Source: CPC320 sp002336405
GTDB lineage: Bacteria > Pseudomonadota > Alphaproteobacteria > Rhodobacterales > Rhodobacteraceae
DNA: 64,000 nt
Assembly: GCA_949372595.1 (NCBI GenBank)
Contig: CASIAN010000024.1
Location: 39,135 to 103,134 of the forward strand
Direction: 5' to 3'
Numbering within the stretch: position 1 is the first letter of the stretch; each line of letters opens with the position of its first letter. Made by a program: the position numbers and the translations under genes. Below the pieces are notes generated by a model, which was given only the letters and a program-made list of their open reading frames with translations, did no database searches and was not told where the DNA came from. Of the stretch, positions 35,052 to 44,645 are shown piece after piece.

Positions 35052-36308
35052 TTAATGCATCGCTAAGTGAAACGGCAGGGTTTTGGACGCCCCACGATAC
35101 CAACGAACAATTTCCGCCCGTTCCTCTGGCTCCATCCATGTCAGGTTGGCCGGTGGCATCGCATGGCTGACCCCGGCCTGCAGATAAATCTGCCGGGCTG
35201 CACCGGCAATATCGGCCCTAGTCTCTAGATAAATATGTTTGGGCGCCCAGCGGATACCGTCATAAACCGGATCACGAGCGTGACACATTGAGCAGCGGCC
35301 CAAGACACTGTCGGCAACCGCGTCAAACCCGTCAGCTGCGGCAAAATGTTGGGCGGTGGCGGTTTGCGGCACCTCAACGGCCGCATCATAATTTTGACGC
35401 AGTGGCACGGTTGAGAGCCAGATGATACACAAAAACAGGATGGCCGTGGCCAACCATGTCCAAGTGGGGTTACCCGTGCCCGCGTGCAGGGTGTTAAAGT
35501 AATGCCGGATGGTCACCCCCATCAAAAAAACCAGCGACGCAATCAGCCAGTTATACTCACTCGCAAAAGCCAGCGGATAGTGATTGGACAGCATCAGGAA
35601 AATAACCGGCAGCGTTAGATAGTTGTTATGGGTAGAGCGCAGCTTGGCAATTTTGCCGTATTTTGCGTCTGGTGTTCGCCCCGCCTGCAGATCTTTGACC
35701 ACAATCCGCTGGTTTGGCATGATGATAAAAAACACATTGGCCGACATGATGGTTGCGGTAAACGCCCCCAAGTGCAACAGCGTGGCGCGCCCGGTGAACA
35801 CTTGATTGTACCCATAGGCCATCGCCACCAGCAGCCCAAACAAAAACACCATTAGCCCAGTCGGATAGTCCCCCAGCGGCGACTTGCACAGCGCGTCATA
35901 AATCACCCAGCCAACGCCCAGTGACGCCCCAGAGATCACCACCGCCTGAAAGACCGACAAATCAGCTTTAGCGCGGTCAATCAAATAAATTTCTGCCCCC
36001 GCCCAATAGACAATCATCAAAAGGACGGCCCCCGACAGCCAAGTGCTGTAACTCTCCCATTTGAACCAAGTCAAATGTTTCGGCATTTGATCCGGCGCCA
36101 CCAGATATTTACGTATATGATAAAAGCCACCACCATGCACCTGCCATGCATCGCCATGCACCCCGTCGGGCATGTCAGATGCCTTGCGCAGTCCCAAATC
36201 CAGCGCAATAAAATAAAATGATGAGCCGATCCACGCCATGGCGGTAATCACATGCAGCCACCGCACAGCAAAAGCGCACCAATCCCAAATAATAGCAAGA
36301 TCCTGCAT
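35052..36308 (-). CDS. puuD: Membrane urate hydroxylase (urate oxidase) with cytochrome c domain
   Basis: PuuD oxidises urate to 5-hydroxyisourate in the inner membrane and passes electrons to a fused cytochrome. The 418-residue protein has about eight membrane helices (PF06181-type, with WDWCAFAVRWLHVITAMAWIGSSFYF and RSTHNNYLTLPVIFLMLSNHYP), then a C-terminal c-type haem domain with CSMCH near residue 343 and a likely methionine ligand in SHAMPP. The enzyme replaces soluble uricase. It lies downstream of uraH on the same strand, so product and next enzyme are coexpressed. Confidence 0.93.
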   Translation of the reverse strand: MQDLAIIWDWCAFAVRWLHVITAMAWIGSSFYFIALDLGLRKASDMPDGVHGDAWQVHGGGFYHIRKYLVAPDQMPKHLTWFKWESYSTWLSGAVLLMIVYWAGAEIYLIDRAKADLSVFQAVVISGASLGVGWVIYDALCKSPLGDYPTGLMVFLFGLLVAMAYGYNQVFTGRATLLHLGAFTATIMSANVFFIIMPNQRIVVKDLQAGRTPDAKYGKIAKLRSTHNNYLTLPVIFLMLSNHYPLAFASEYNWLIASLVFLMGVTIRHYFNTLHAGTGNPTWTWLATAILFLCIIWLSTVPLRQNYDAAVEVPQTATAQHFAAADGFDAVADSVLGRCSMCHARDPVYDGIRWAPKHIYLETRADIAGAARQIYLQAGVSHAMPPANLTWMEPEERAEIVRWYRGASKTLPFHLAMH

Positions 36309-36420
36309 GGAAGATCATCCTTTTAACTTAGCACCCCCGCAGTGTGCCTGCCTCGTTCGTTCACGCCATACCAGCTGATTGTGAAACGCACTGCCGTTTC
36401 ACTCAGTGCAACTTGACGTA

Positions 36421-36789
36421 TCAGCTGCCACGATAAGTGGAATAGCCAAACGGTGACAGCAAAAGCGGCACATGATAATGCCGCGGTAGCGAGAGACCAA
36501 ACCGGATTGGAATGGCATCTAAAAACAGCGGTGCATCCTGCGCCAGCTCATCACAGTCCAAGCCTAATTTCCGAAAATAGTGCCCAGCATGAAACACCAA
36601 TTCATAGACACCAAAAGCAAATTCATCTTCAGCAAGCATAGGCTCATCAGTGCGACCATCAGCATTGGTCATTGCCGAACACAGCTGTCTGCGCAGCTTG
36701 CCTTCAATACTGTAAAGTTCAATTTCCAGACCAACCGCCGGGCAGCCCCGCGCGGTGTCCAGAATATGTGTTGTCAGGTACCCAGACAT
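36421..36789 (-). CDS. uraH: 5-hydroxyisourate hydrolase
   Basis: This transthyretin-like enzyme hydrolyses 5-hydroxyisourate to OHCU. The 122-residue sequence has the family N-terminus LTTHILDTARGCPA, the middle FHAGHYF, the HYHVPLLLSPFGYSTYRGS block and the diagnostic C-terminal YRGS. I chose the ATG at 36789 (MSGYLTTH); a longer frame to 36858 has no family match. It precedes puuD by 112 bp on the same strand and is divergent from the puuE-uraD fusion. Confidence 0.96.
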   Translation of the reverse strand: MSGYLTTHILDTARGCPAVGLEIELYSIEGKLRRQLCSAMTNADGRTDEPMLAEDEFAFGVYELVFHAGHYFRKLGLDCDELAQDAPLFLDAIPIRFGLSLPRHYHVPLLLSPFGYSTYRGS

Positions 36790-36949
36790 AAAAATCCTTT
36801 TAAACAAGCTATAGAAACGACACAGAGCAATAGTCCAGCATCGCTTTAGCACTTGCAATGCGTAAGTTTAGATGCTGTTTCAATAAAAGAAAGATAATCC
36901 GCAGGGGTTCAATGATTTAACGCCCTGTCACAACCTATGGAGATACGGT

Positions 36950-38368
36950 TTGATCCGCTACCCTAGAAATCTGCGTGGCTATGGCGCGACGGCCCCGAAT
37001 GCCAATTGGCCAAACAACAGTCGCATCGCGGTGCAAGTCGTTGTCAACTATGAAGAGGGCGGCGAAAATTGCACCCTGCACGGCGATGCCGCCTCCGAGG
37101 CGTTTCTGTCGGAAATCGTCGGCGCATCAGCCTGGCCCGACCAACGCCACTGGAATATGGAATCGGTGTATGAATACGGGGCCCGCGCCGGATTTTGGCG
37201 CCTGCACCGCCTGTTCACCGAACTTGAAATTCCCGTTACCGTGTTTGGTGTGGCAACCGCATTGGCCCGCAGCCCTGAACAGACGCGCGCGATGCAGGAT
37301 GCCGGTTGGGAAATTGCCAGCCACGGGTTGAAATGGATCGAGTATAAAGATTACAGCAAAGCCGCAGAACGGGCCGATATGAAAGCCGCTATCCGCCTGC
37401 ATACCGAGGTCACCGGCACCCGGCCCCGCGGCTGGTATACGGGGCGCTGTTCGGAAAATACCGTAGAGCTGGTCGCCGAAGAGGGCGGCTTTGATTACGT
37501 CGCAGACAGCTATAGCGATGACCTGCCCTATTGGCACCGAATGAAATATCACAATCAACTGGTGGTGCCCTACACGCTGGATGCCAATGATATGCGTTTT
37601 GCCACCCCCCAGGGCTTTAATGCCGGTGACCAGTTTTTCACTTATCTCAAAGACAGTTTCGATGCGCTCTATGCCGAGGGCGTGGCAGGACGGCCAAAGA
37701 TGATGTCGATTGGCTTGCATTGCCGTCTGGCCGGCCGGCCTGGTCGGGTGATGGCGATACGCCGGTTTCTGGAATATGCCCGCAGCCATGAGGCCGTCTG
37801 GTTCGCCCGCCGTCTTGATATTGCACGACATTGGCAATCCAATCACCCGCCACAGCATGGCGAAGAACCCTCAGAGATGGAGCTCGATACCTTCGTAAAG
37901 GCGTTTGGTGGGGTGTTTGAGCACTCGCCTTGGATCGCAGAGGCTGCCCATGGGCTAGAGCTGGGGCCAGCCCATGACAGTGTTGTTGGGCTGCACAATG
38001 CATTGTGCCGGGCGTTTCGTGCCGCCAATCTGTCCAAGCGGCTGACTGTGCTGCGCGCGCACCCCGACCTGTCAGGAAAGCTGGCAGCGGCCAAGCGGTT
38101 GACCAAAGCGTCACAGGCCGAACAAGCCAGCGCCGGACTTGACGCGCTGACCGATGACGAGCGGGCGGCGTTCGAACGCTTGAACTCCGCCTATACTGCA
38201 AAATACGGGTTCCCATTTATCATTGCCGTGCGTGACCACAGCAAAGACGCTATTCTAGCTGCGTTTGAACGTCGCCTTGGACAGGATCAAGACACCGAAT
38301 ACGCCGAGGCCTGCCATCAAGTCGAACGCATCGCCGAGCTACGCTTGCGCGATATGTTATGTCAATGA
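36950..38368 (+). CDS. puuE: Fused allantoinase (PuuE) and OHCU decarboxylase (UraD)
   Basis: The 472-residue protein joins two steps of urate breakdown. Residues 1 to about 305 are a polysaccharide-deacetylase-like, metal-independent allantoinase (PuuE: RYPRNLRGYGATAPNA, VQVVVNYEEGGENC, GWYTGRCSENT). Residues from about 315 to the end are OHCU decarboxylase (FGGVFEHSPWIAEAA, LRAHPDLSGKLA, YTAKYGFPFIIAVR). OHCU decarboxylase makes S-allantoin, which PuuE opens to allantoate. The start appears to be TTG at 36950, preceded by TGGAG; no in-frame ATG fits. allA overlaps its stop. Confidence 0.93.
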   Translation: MIRYPRNLRGYGATAPNANWPNNSRIAVQVVVNYEEGGENCTLHGDAASEAFLSEIVGASAWPDQRHWNMESVYEYGARAGFWRLHRLFTELEIPVTVFGVATALARSPEQTRAMQDAGWEIASHGLKWIEYKDYSKAAERADMKAAIRLHTEVTGTRPRGWYTGRCSENTVELVAEEGGFDYVADSYSDDLPYWHRMKYHNQLVVPYTLDANDMRFATPQGFNAGDQFFTYLKDSFDALYAEGVAGRPKMMSIGLHCRLAGRPGRVMAIRRFLEYARSHEAVWFARRLDIARHWQSNHPPQHGEEPSEMELDTFVKAFGGVFEHSPWIAEAAHGLELGPAHDSVVGLHNALCRAFRAANLSKRLTVLRAHPDLSGKLAAAKRLTKASQAEQASAGLDALTDDERAAFERLNSAYTAKYGFPFIIAVRDHSKDAILAAFERRLGQDQDTEYAEACHQVERIAELRLRDMLCQ

Positions 38369-38850
38369 GTTTCGAGCTGCACAGCCAACCGATCGGCGCC
38401 GCGGCATTCGCCCCTTATGGAGATGTCATCTCAACCGAAGGCGCCCCCGATACGTTGATCAATCAGGGCCTATGTGGCCGCTTTCATGACCGCGCCAGAC
38501 TGGATTTCAGCGACGGGCGGGCCGGGATCAGCCTGTTTGACGCAGTGCCGCGATCACTGCCGTACAAACTTGAATTTGTCGAACGTCACCCACAGGGCAG
38601 CCAGTGCTTTATACCGATGTCCGAGCATGGGTTTTTGATCATTGTTGCCACAGATAATGCCGGCGTGCCGGGCGTGCCTTGTGCCTTTCGCACCCAGCCC
38701 GGGCAGGCCATAAATTTTCATCGCAGCACTTGGCACGGTGTTCTGACACCGCTGCAAGCGCCCGGCCTGTTTGCGGTGGTTGACCGGATCGGATCTGGGG
38801 AGAACCTTGAAGAATATCATTTTCCCAAGGCCTACAGCATTTTATCCTAA
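38365..38850 (+). CDS. allA: Ureidoglycolate lyase
   Basis: AllA splits ureidoglycolate into glyoxylate and urea. The 161-residue protein has the cupin-like family pattern: PIGAAAFAPYGDVIS near the start, then VERHPQGSQCFIPM, and QAINFHRSTWHGVLTPL with DRIG. ATG 38365 overlaps the puuE-uraD stop in ATGA; ATG 38359 two codons upstream is also possible. It completes the route from urate to glyoxylate with puuE-uraD, except for allantoate and ureidoglycine steps encoded elsewhere. Confidence 0.92.
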   Translation: MSFELHSQPIGAAAFAPYGDVISTEGAPDTLINQGLCGRFHDRARLDFSDGRAGISLFDAVPRSLPYKLEFVERHPQGSQCFIPMSEHGFLIIVATDNAGVPGVPCAFRTQPGQAINFHRSTWHGVLTPLQAPGLFAVVDRIGSGENLEEYHFPKAYSILS

Positions 38851-38856
38851 GCGCGG

Positions 38857-39219
38857 TCAGCCCTGCCCGCGCAAATCCTCCAAATACTGCCGCACGCAGC
38901 TTTGAACGTGACGAAACCTGTCGCCCCCCAGATGGGTGCCACCAAACCAGCGGGTGACCACGATCATGTGGTTATGCAAACCCTCACGTTGCAACATCCG
39001 CACAATCACCATCCCTGCGCCCGCCTCGCCATCGTCGTTTTTCAGCACCTGCCCGTCTGACAGAACCGCCGCCCAGGTATTATGTGTCGCTTTGGCATAG
39101 CGCTTGTTACGCTTTAGCGCCTTTAAGCACGCTTTGGCCGCATCACGGCTGTCTATGGGGGCACCCGACACCGCATATTTTGACCCACGATCGGTCACGA
39201 TGATGCCAAGTTGGCGCAT
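38857..39219 (-). CDS. IMPACT/YigZ-type (UPF0029) small protein
   Basis: The 120-residue protein carries the UPF0029/IMPACT core: THNTWAAVL, DDGEAGAGMVIVRMLQREG and the signature VVTRWFGGTHLGGDRF. YigZ proteins have this domain plus a second one, whereas this one is the core only. The role is poorly known; eukaryotic IMPACT regulates GCN2. The ATG at 39219 shares one base with the stop of the upstream arsH remnant (TGATG), so they were translationally coupled. It converges on allA with a 6-bp gap. Confidence 0.82.
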   Translation of the reverse strand: MRQLGIIVTDRGSKYAVSGAPIDSRDAAKACLKALKRNKRYAKATHNTWAAVLSDGQVLKNDDGEAGAGMVIVRMLQREGLHNHMIVVTRWFGGTHLGGDRFRHVQSCVRQYLEDLRGQG

Positions 39220-39958
39220 CACAATTTTACCACCCGCAAGAGGGCCTCAGCGTCGGTTTCGACCCGTTCAGAGTAACGGTCCACCAGATATGCAAAGCGG
39301 CCGCGCACCAGCCAAGTGAACGTGACCAGCTGCTCCATCACATCAACAATCCAGTGGTAAAGAGCCGCATCGGGAAGGCGGCCATCGCTGTCGCCCTCAA
39401 GAAATGCCTTGGGAATGCTGGATTGGTTTGGAATTGTTACCATCCGCATCCGGCGTCCCAAAATACGCATCTGGATGACCGCTTTACAGCTTTGTGAACC
39501 ATCAAAACCTGCATCAACGCGAGCGTTTTACCTTGCGTCGGGCGCACTCCGCCCATGTCGAGCGACAACCAATCAATTTGCAAAGTCATTATGCCCAACA
39601 TCGCCCCATGCCGTTCAGGGCTGGAGCAGACCATATCCTCGCTCCGGACCGCGAGATCACACAATTCCAGCACTTCAAGGTGTGGCTCTACACCATCAAT
39701 TCCCAGAAATGTCAGGCCCAAAGGGTCGAACATCCGCACATCACAGCCTGGTGTCCGCAGAATACGCGCGCCCTGTTCGGCTGATTTGCGCGCATAGCTA
39801 ACCGAACGTAGCGAGCCGTAAAGTACCAGTATCCGCGGTTTGTGGTCGCCATCATCAGCGCCTTTAAGACTATCAGTTACAATCGGCATTAGGCAGCTTG
39901 GGCTTATCTTTGGCAGATCTTGCAGATCCATCACAGGCTCCTCAATAATGTCATTCAT
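39219..39958 (-). pseudogene. arsH: arsH with a single-base frameshift
   Basis: ArsH is an NADPH-dependent FMN reductase linked to organoarsenical resistance. The N-terminal part (39958 to about 39506) reads through RILVLYGSLRSVSYARK, CSSPERHGAMLGIMTLQIDW and RPTQGKTLALMQV, then leaves the family. The second frame, from about 39503 down to 39219, continues it: DGSQSCKAVIQMRILGRRM, then TIPNQSSIPKAFLE and YLVDRYSER. One missing base in the A-run at 39504-39507 explains the break. All else looks intact and the joined length (about 246 residues) is normal, so this is either a recent mutation or a sequencing error. No other ars genes are adjacent. Confidence 0.87.
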
Positions 39959-40172
39959 GCAATACAGATTTTTTGACTGTCATCGTACATGATAGATTTT
40001 TCGCACAAGAACAATCTTGATACTCGACGCGTGCAGGATACAACGTAGCCATGTTTGTGCCACTGACACCTACTTTGCAACAAGCCGCTCAAGTGCCACA
40101 GATGCGTAAACATGGCGCAGAACTCTAACAGCCGCTTGCATTTCGTCGATGAAACCGCCATAGACCCGCGCC

Positions 40173-40760
40173 ATGGCCAAACTGTATTTCCATTATTCAA
40201 CGATGAATGCCGGCAAGTCGACGTTGTTGCTGCAAGCATCGCATAATTACTATGAACGCGGCATGCAAACCTATCTGTTGACGGCCACGTTTGACACAAG
40301 GGCCGGCACCGGCCGGATTGGATCGCGGATCGGTTTGTCAGCGGATGCCGATATGTTCACACCAAACGAAGATCTTTTTACCAAAATCAAAAAGCGTCTC
40401 GACGCAGGACCCTGTTCTTGTGTGTTTCTTGACGAGGCCCAGTTTCTATCCCCCCAGCAAGTCTGGCAGTTGGCGCGCGCGGTCGATGATCTGAGTGTGC
40501 CGGTTATGTGCTACGGCCTGCGTGTCGATTTTCGTGGCAAGCTGTTTCCCGGCTCGGCAGAATTACTGGCTCTGGCCGATGAAATGCGCGAGGTGCGCAC
40601 CATCTGTCATTGTGGAAAGAAAGCTACAATGGTGGTCCGTATGGATGCCGAGGGCCGCGCCCTGACCGATGGCGCGCAGGTTCAGATCGGGGGCAATGAA
40701 ACCTATACGTCGCTGTGCCGCAAGCACTGGCGCGAAGCGACAGGTGACGCTGGGGGTTAA
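40173..40760 (+). CDS. tdk: Thymidine kinase
   Basis: Tdk phosphorylates thymidine for DNA precursor salvage. The 195-residue protein is a type II thymidine kinase with the P-loop STMNAGKST (about residues 9-17), the Walker B FLDEAQFL, the lid/substrate segment YGLRVDFRGKLFPGS, and a zinc site including CHCGKKA and a C-terminal CRKH. The ends of tdk and the complex I subunit gene overlap by 4 bp tail to tail. Confidence 0.95.
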   Translation: MAKLYFHYSTMNAGKSTLLLQASHNYYERGMQTYLLTATFDTRAGTGRIGSRIGLSADADMFTPNEDLFTKIKKRLDAGPCSCVFLDEAQFLSPQQVWQLARAVDDLSVPVMCYGLRVDFRGKLFPGSAELLALADEMREVRTICHCGKKATMVVRMDAEGRALTDGAQVQIGGNETYTSLCRKHWREATGDAGG

Positions 40761-41068
40761 TGCGTCCAGACTGCGCGTCGGCTGGTGGCAAAGTTCTCGC
40801 CATAACCGCCGGGGCGTATATTTTGTTTGCGGCGTTTGGGATCTGCGACATCGACCTCGATACCGCGTTCGTGCGCATAGGCCTCGGCGGCCTGCTTGCT
40901 ATCGAACGCTATACGGACCTGCGATTGCATATCGCCTGAGGATGTCCAGCCCATCAACGGATCGACATCGCGGGCTGCTGCCGGTGCAAACTCCAGCACC
41001 CAGGATTTGGTCTGAGCCAAGCCCGACGACATTGCAGATCTGGTCGGTTGGAAAATACGGGCGCGCAT
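40757..41068 (-). CDS. NDUFS4-like accessory subunit of respiratory complex I
   Basis: The 103-residue protein matches the ETC complex I subunit family (PF04800), the bacterial homologue of the 18-kDa NDUFS4 subunit found in alphaproteobacteria. Landmarks are RIFQPTRSAMSSG, WVLEFAP, DPLMGWTSSGDM and the C-terminal PGGYGENF with a basic tail. It stabilises the peripheral arm of NADH dehydrogenase. It lies apart from the nuo operon, as is usual for this subunit, and is divergent from uvrB. Confidence 0.9.
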   Translation of the reverse strand: MRARIFQPTRSAMSSGLAQTKSWVLEFAPAAARDVDPLMGWTSSGDMQSQVRIAFDSKQAAEAYAHERGIEVDVADPKRRKQNIRPGGYGENFATSRRAVWTH

Positions 41069-41268
41069 AGTTGGACTCCTTCGATATGCGCTTATATTAT
41101 GAATTTATGCGCCTGAGGCAAGTCTCGTGTGATATCGAGGTTAAACTGCCCTGCCAAGTGCACAGCCAAAACAACCACGAGATCATAACAAATGCTGCCT
41201 TTTGTCGCTTTGGGGTTGAAGCCCGGATAAAACGCACCAATCTATGGTACCCAAAGAAAGCCATTCAA

Positions 41269-43446
41269 ATGACCGCCTCTGTTCCCGTCTCCAACACAGA
41301 CGACTTGCGTGCGCGCCTCAAACTTGAGGGCGGCAAAGCCTTTGTCTTGCAGACCGAGTTTGAGCCTGCCGGCGACCAACCAACGGCGATTGCCGAACTG
41401 GTCCAAGGGATTCAGGGTGGCGAGCACAATCAAGTCTTGCTGGGGGCAACCGGCACGGGCAAAACCTTTACCATGGCCAAGGTCATCGAACAGACCCAGC
41501 GCCCAGCGCTGATACTTGCGCCAAACAAAACCCTTGCGGCCCAGTTGTATGGCGAGTTCAAAGGGTTTTTTCCTGAGAATGCGGTGGAATATTTCGTCAG
41601 CTATTACGACTATTACCAACCAGAGGCCTATGTGGCCCGCAGTGATACCTTTATTGAAAAAGAGAGCCAGATCAACGAACAGATCGACCGCATGCGTCAC
41701 GCGGCGACGCGGGCCCTGCTTGAACGCGATGATGTTATTATCGTGGCCTCAGTTTCGTGCATTTACGGGATCGGTTCGGTCGAAACCTATGGGGCGATGA
41801 CCCAAGATTTGCAGGCGGGCCAATCGTATGACCAGCGCCAGATCATTGCAGATCTGGTCGCCCAGCAATACCGCCGCAATGATCAGGCGTTTCAACGTGG
41901 CGCTTTTCGGGTGCGCGGCGATGCGTTAGAGGTTTTTCCAGCCCATCTTGATGATCGCGCATGGCGCTTGTCGTTCTTTGGCGACGATCTGGAAAGCATT
42001 ACAGAATTTGACCCTCTGACCGGCGAAAAAATCCAAGTTTTGGATCAGGTGCGGGTTTATGCGAATTCACATTATGTGACGCCAAAGCCCACAATAAATC
42101 AGGCCGTTATCAACATCAAAAAGGAACTGCGCCAACGTCTCGACCAGCTGGTGGGCGACGGCAAATTGCTTGAGGCCCAGCGGTTGGAACAGCGTACTAA
42201 TTTCGATATCGAGATGCTTGAGGCCACGGGTGTCTGTAACGGGATTGAAAATTACTCGCGCTATCTGACAGGGCGCGCCCCAGGCGAGCCGCCCCCCACC
42301 TTATTTGAGTTCATACCAGATCACGCGCTGGTCTTTGCAGATGAATCCCACGTCAGCGTGCCGCAAATTGGCGGCATGTATAAGGGTGATTACCGGCGGA
42401 AATTTACGCTCGCCGAACACGGGTTCCGGCTGCCATCCTGTATGGACAACCGACCGCTTAAGTTTGAAGAATGGGACGCCATGCGCCCGCAGACAGTGTA
42501 TGTATCGGCAACACCTGCGAGTTGGGAACTTGAGCAAACCGGCGGCATCTTCACCGAACAGGTGATCCGCCCTACCGGCCTTTTGGATCCAAAAATTGAA
42601 ATCAGACCCGTCGAAATGCAAGTCGATGACCTGCTCGACGAAGTTCGCAAAGTGGCGCAAGACGGGTTTCGCACGCTTTGCACCACATTGACCAAACGCA
42701 TGGCCGAAGACCTGACCGAATACATGCACGAACAGGGCATCAGGGTGCGCTATATGCACTCGGAGATCGACACTATCGAGCGTATCGAAATTCTGCGCGA
42801 TCTGCGCCTTGGCGCGTTTGATGTGCTGATTGGCATCAATTTGCTGCGCGAGGGCTTGGATATTCCCGAATGCGGGCTCGTGGCCATTTTGGACGCTGAT
42901 AAAGAGGGTTTTCTGCGCTCTGAAACCTCACTTGTGCAGACCATCGGGCGTGCCGCGCGCAACGTCAATGGACGGGTGATCATGTATGCCGACCGCATCA
43001 CCGGGTCGATGGAGCGCGCTATGAGCGAAACTCAAAGGCGCCGCGAGAAGCAAAATGCGTATAACGTCAAACACAACATCACCCCGGCAACGGTGAAGAA
43101 AAATGTCGAAGATATTCTGGCCGGCCTTTACAAAGGCGACACAGATCAATCACGGGTCACGGCGACGATTGATGCACCGCTTTCAGGGTCGAACTTAAAT
43201 GCCGTGCTGGAAGGTCTGCGGACCGATATGCGCAAAGCGGCAGAAAATCTGGAATTTGAAGAGGCCGCAAGGCTGCGCGATGAGGTCAAGCGCTTAGAAG
43301 CCGTAGATCTTGCAGTGGCCGATGATCCGCTGGCACGACAATCTGTCATCGAGGCGGCAGGGGAGGCGGCAAAAGCATCCTCAGGACGCTCGACCGCCGG
43401 ACGCCCGGGGCAACGGGGCGGGAATGTCAAAAGAAAGCGTCGCTAA
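41269..43446 (+). CDS. uvrB: Excinuclease ABC subunit B
   Basis: UvrB is the damage-verifying helicase-like core of nucleotide excision repair. The 725-residue protein has the Walker A GATGTGKTFTMAK, the beta-hairpin region YFVSYYDYYQPEAYV, helicase motifs including DESH, QTIGRAARN, and the C-terminal UVR domain (LRTDMRKAAENLEFEEAARLRDEVKRLE) that contacts UvrC. The ATG at 41269 (MTASVPVSN) was chosen; the frame is open to 41071, but that 66-residue extension is not a family feature. I saw no clear SOS box upstream. Confidence 0.95.
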   Translation: MTASVPVSNTDDLRARLKLEGGKAFVLQTEFEPAGDQPTAIAELVQGIQGGEHNQVLLGATGTGKTFTMAKVIEQTQRPALILAPNKTLAAQLYGEFKGFFPENAVEYFVSYYDYYQPEAYVARSDTFIEKESQINEQIDRMRHAATRALLERDDVIIVASVSCIYGIGSVETYGAMTQDLQAGQSYDQRQIIADLVAQQYRRNDQAFQRGAFRVRGDALEVFPAHLDDRAWRLSFFGDDLESITEFDPLTGEKIQVLDQVRVYANSHYVTPKPTINQAVINIKKELRQRLDQLVGDGKLLEAQRLEQRTNFDIEMLEATGVCNGIENYSRYLTGRAPGEPPPTLFEFIPDHALVFADESHVSVPQIGGMYKGDYRRKFTLAEHGFRLPSCMDNRPLKFEEWDAMRPQTVYVSATPASWELEQTGGIFTEQVIRPTGLLDPKIEIRPVEMQVDDLLDEVRKVAQDGFRTLCTTLTKRMAEDLTEYMHEQGIRVRYMHSEIDTIERIEILRDLRLGAFDVLIGINLLREGLDIPECGLVAILDADKEGFLRSETSLVQTIGRAARNVNGRVIMYADRITGSMERAMSETQRRREKQNAYNVKHNITPATVKKNVEDILAGLYKGDTDQSRVTATIDAPLSGSNLNAVLEGLRTDMRKAAENLEFEEAARLRDEVKRLEAVDLAVADDPLARQSVIEAAGEAAKASSGRSTAGRPGQRGGNVKRKRR

Positions 43447-43460
43447 GCTGGTGGCAAAAA

Positions 43461-43487
43461 AAGACCGGCGTGAAGTACGCCGGTCTT
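43461..43487 (-). terminator. Intrinsic terminator for the RpiR-type regulator transcript
   Basis: AAGACCGGCGT (43461-43471) and ACGCCGGTCTT (43477-43487) form a perfect 11-bp stem with a 5-base loop. On the minus strand the stem is followed by a T run, the classic layout. On the plus strand there is no T run, so it serves the regulator gene 250 bp away more than uvrB. Confidence 0.8.
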
Positions 43488-43737
43488 GTGACTGATTAAA
43501 AAACCCGCTGACCAGGCTGGACACTGGGCAAGTGCCACCAATACCCGGTATTTTGCCGACATTTTAGCTCTTTAGAAGCTGAATATTAGATATGCCTGAA
43601 AAGTAACCAATTTATAAAAGGATCCATTTTAAATAAAATGAATGATAGAAATCAATAAAAAAGCAACGCCAAACACAAGTCTGTCACTACTTTTTTGCTT
43701 GAAAATCAGCATAATGTGGCACTGCTTTAAACAGTGC

Positions 43738-44601
43738 TTAAGTGAATTTTCGAAAAAACTTAGTATCGTCAAACATCGCTTCCAATTCCTGCATTCGGGC
43801 GCGGGTTTCTGGCCAAGTGGCCTGTTGTACCTGTGCTATAATCGTCTCAAGTAGCAACAATGTGGTCACCGACGAGTCCCAAGCCGACGGCACAGTAATT
43901 TTCGACGCAAACACGCGTTTGGTATATCTGCTAACCGGCGAAATCCACTGGTCAGTGACCAGAATAATCTCGGCCCCTTTGGCCGCCGCCAGTTCGGCCA
44001 GTTTCAGCGTGCTGTTTTCATAGCGCCGAACGTCAAAGATCACCACAACATCCCCACGTTCGATATTCAGCAAATAATGCGGCCATGCGTTGGATATTGC
44101 TTGGATATGGGTAATACCTGGACGAATAACCTGCATATGCAAAAAGAAATAATCCGCCATCGCGCGGGTGATACGCCCCCCAACCACGTAAACCGCACGC
44201 TTATTATCGGCCAAAAGCGCACAACACTGGTCAAAGGTTTCGGTGTTTATCTGACCGATAGAGGTTTTAATGTTCGACATCACGGCTTCGGTAAACTGAT
44301 TGAGGATATGACTGTCGGGTACAGCCTCTGCCCATGTATCATGTTTGGCGATCGGGCCAGAAATTGTCGCCTCTAACTCGCTGCGCAACTGCGCCTGAAA
44401 TTCAGGAAACCCCTTAAAGCCAATCTTTTGCACCAACCGGGCCACGGTGGGGGTTGAGACCTGTGCCTTTTCAGCAAGACTGGTGATCGAACCCAAACCA
44501 GAGACCGGATAGTTCTCGGTTATAACAGCCACCAGTTGGCGCTCTGCGCGGGTTAAACTGTCAAAGCGGTCCTGAAGACGTTCAGAAATAGATGTAAGCA
44601 T
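43738..44601 (-). CDS. RpiR-family regulator with SIS domain
   Basis: The 287-residue protein has an N-terminal RpiR helix-turn-helix (residues about 5-80: LTRAERQLVAVI, SITSLAEKAQVSTPTVARLVQKIGFKGFPEFQAQLR) and a C-terminal SIS (sugar isomerase-like) domain (VVGGRITRAMADYFFLHM; VVVIFDVRRYENSTLKLAELAAAKG; ILVTDQWISPV). RpiR proteins sense phosphorylated sugars or other small metabolites. I chose ATG 44601; upstream extension to 44751 would cross the promoter. It is divergent from the catabolic operon starting at 44729 and likely controls it. Confidence 0.87.
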   Translation of the reverse strand: MLTSISERLQDRFDSLTRAERQLVAVITENYPVSGLGSITSLAEKAQVSTPTVARLVQKIGFKGFPEFQAQLRSELEATISGPIAKHDTWAEAVPDSHILNQFTEAVMSNIKTSIGQINTETFDQCCALLADNKRAVYVVGGRITRAMADYFFLHMQVIRPGITHIQAISNAWPHYLLNIERGDVVVIFDVRRYENSTLKLAELAAAKGAEIILVTDQWISPVSRYTKRVFASKITVPSAWDSSVTTLLLLETIIAQVQQATWPETRARMQELEAMFDDTKFFRKFT

Positions 44602-44645
44602 CGCAACACACTCTGTTTTTTGTAACAATACCCTCAAACCAAAAG

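Noticed and set aside
43461..43487. uvrB terminator
   Set aside because: The T run lies on the minus-strand side, so the hairpin is oriented for the RpiR gene.
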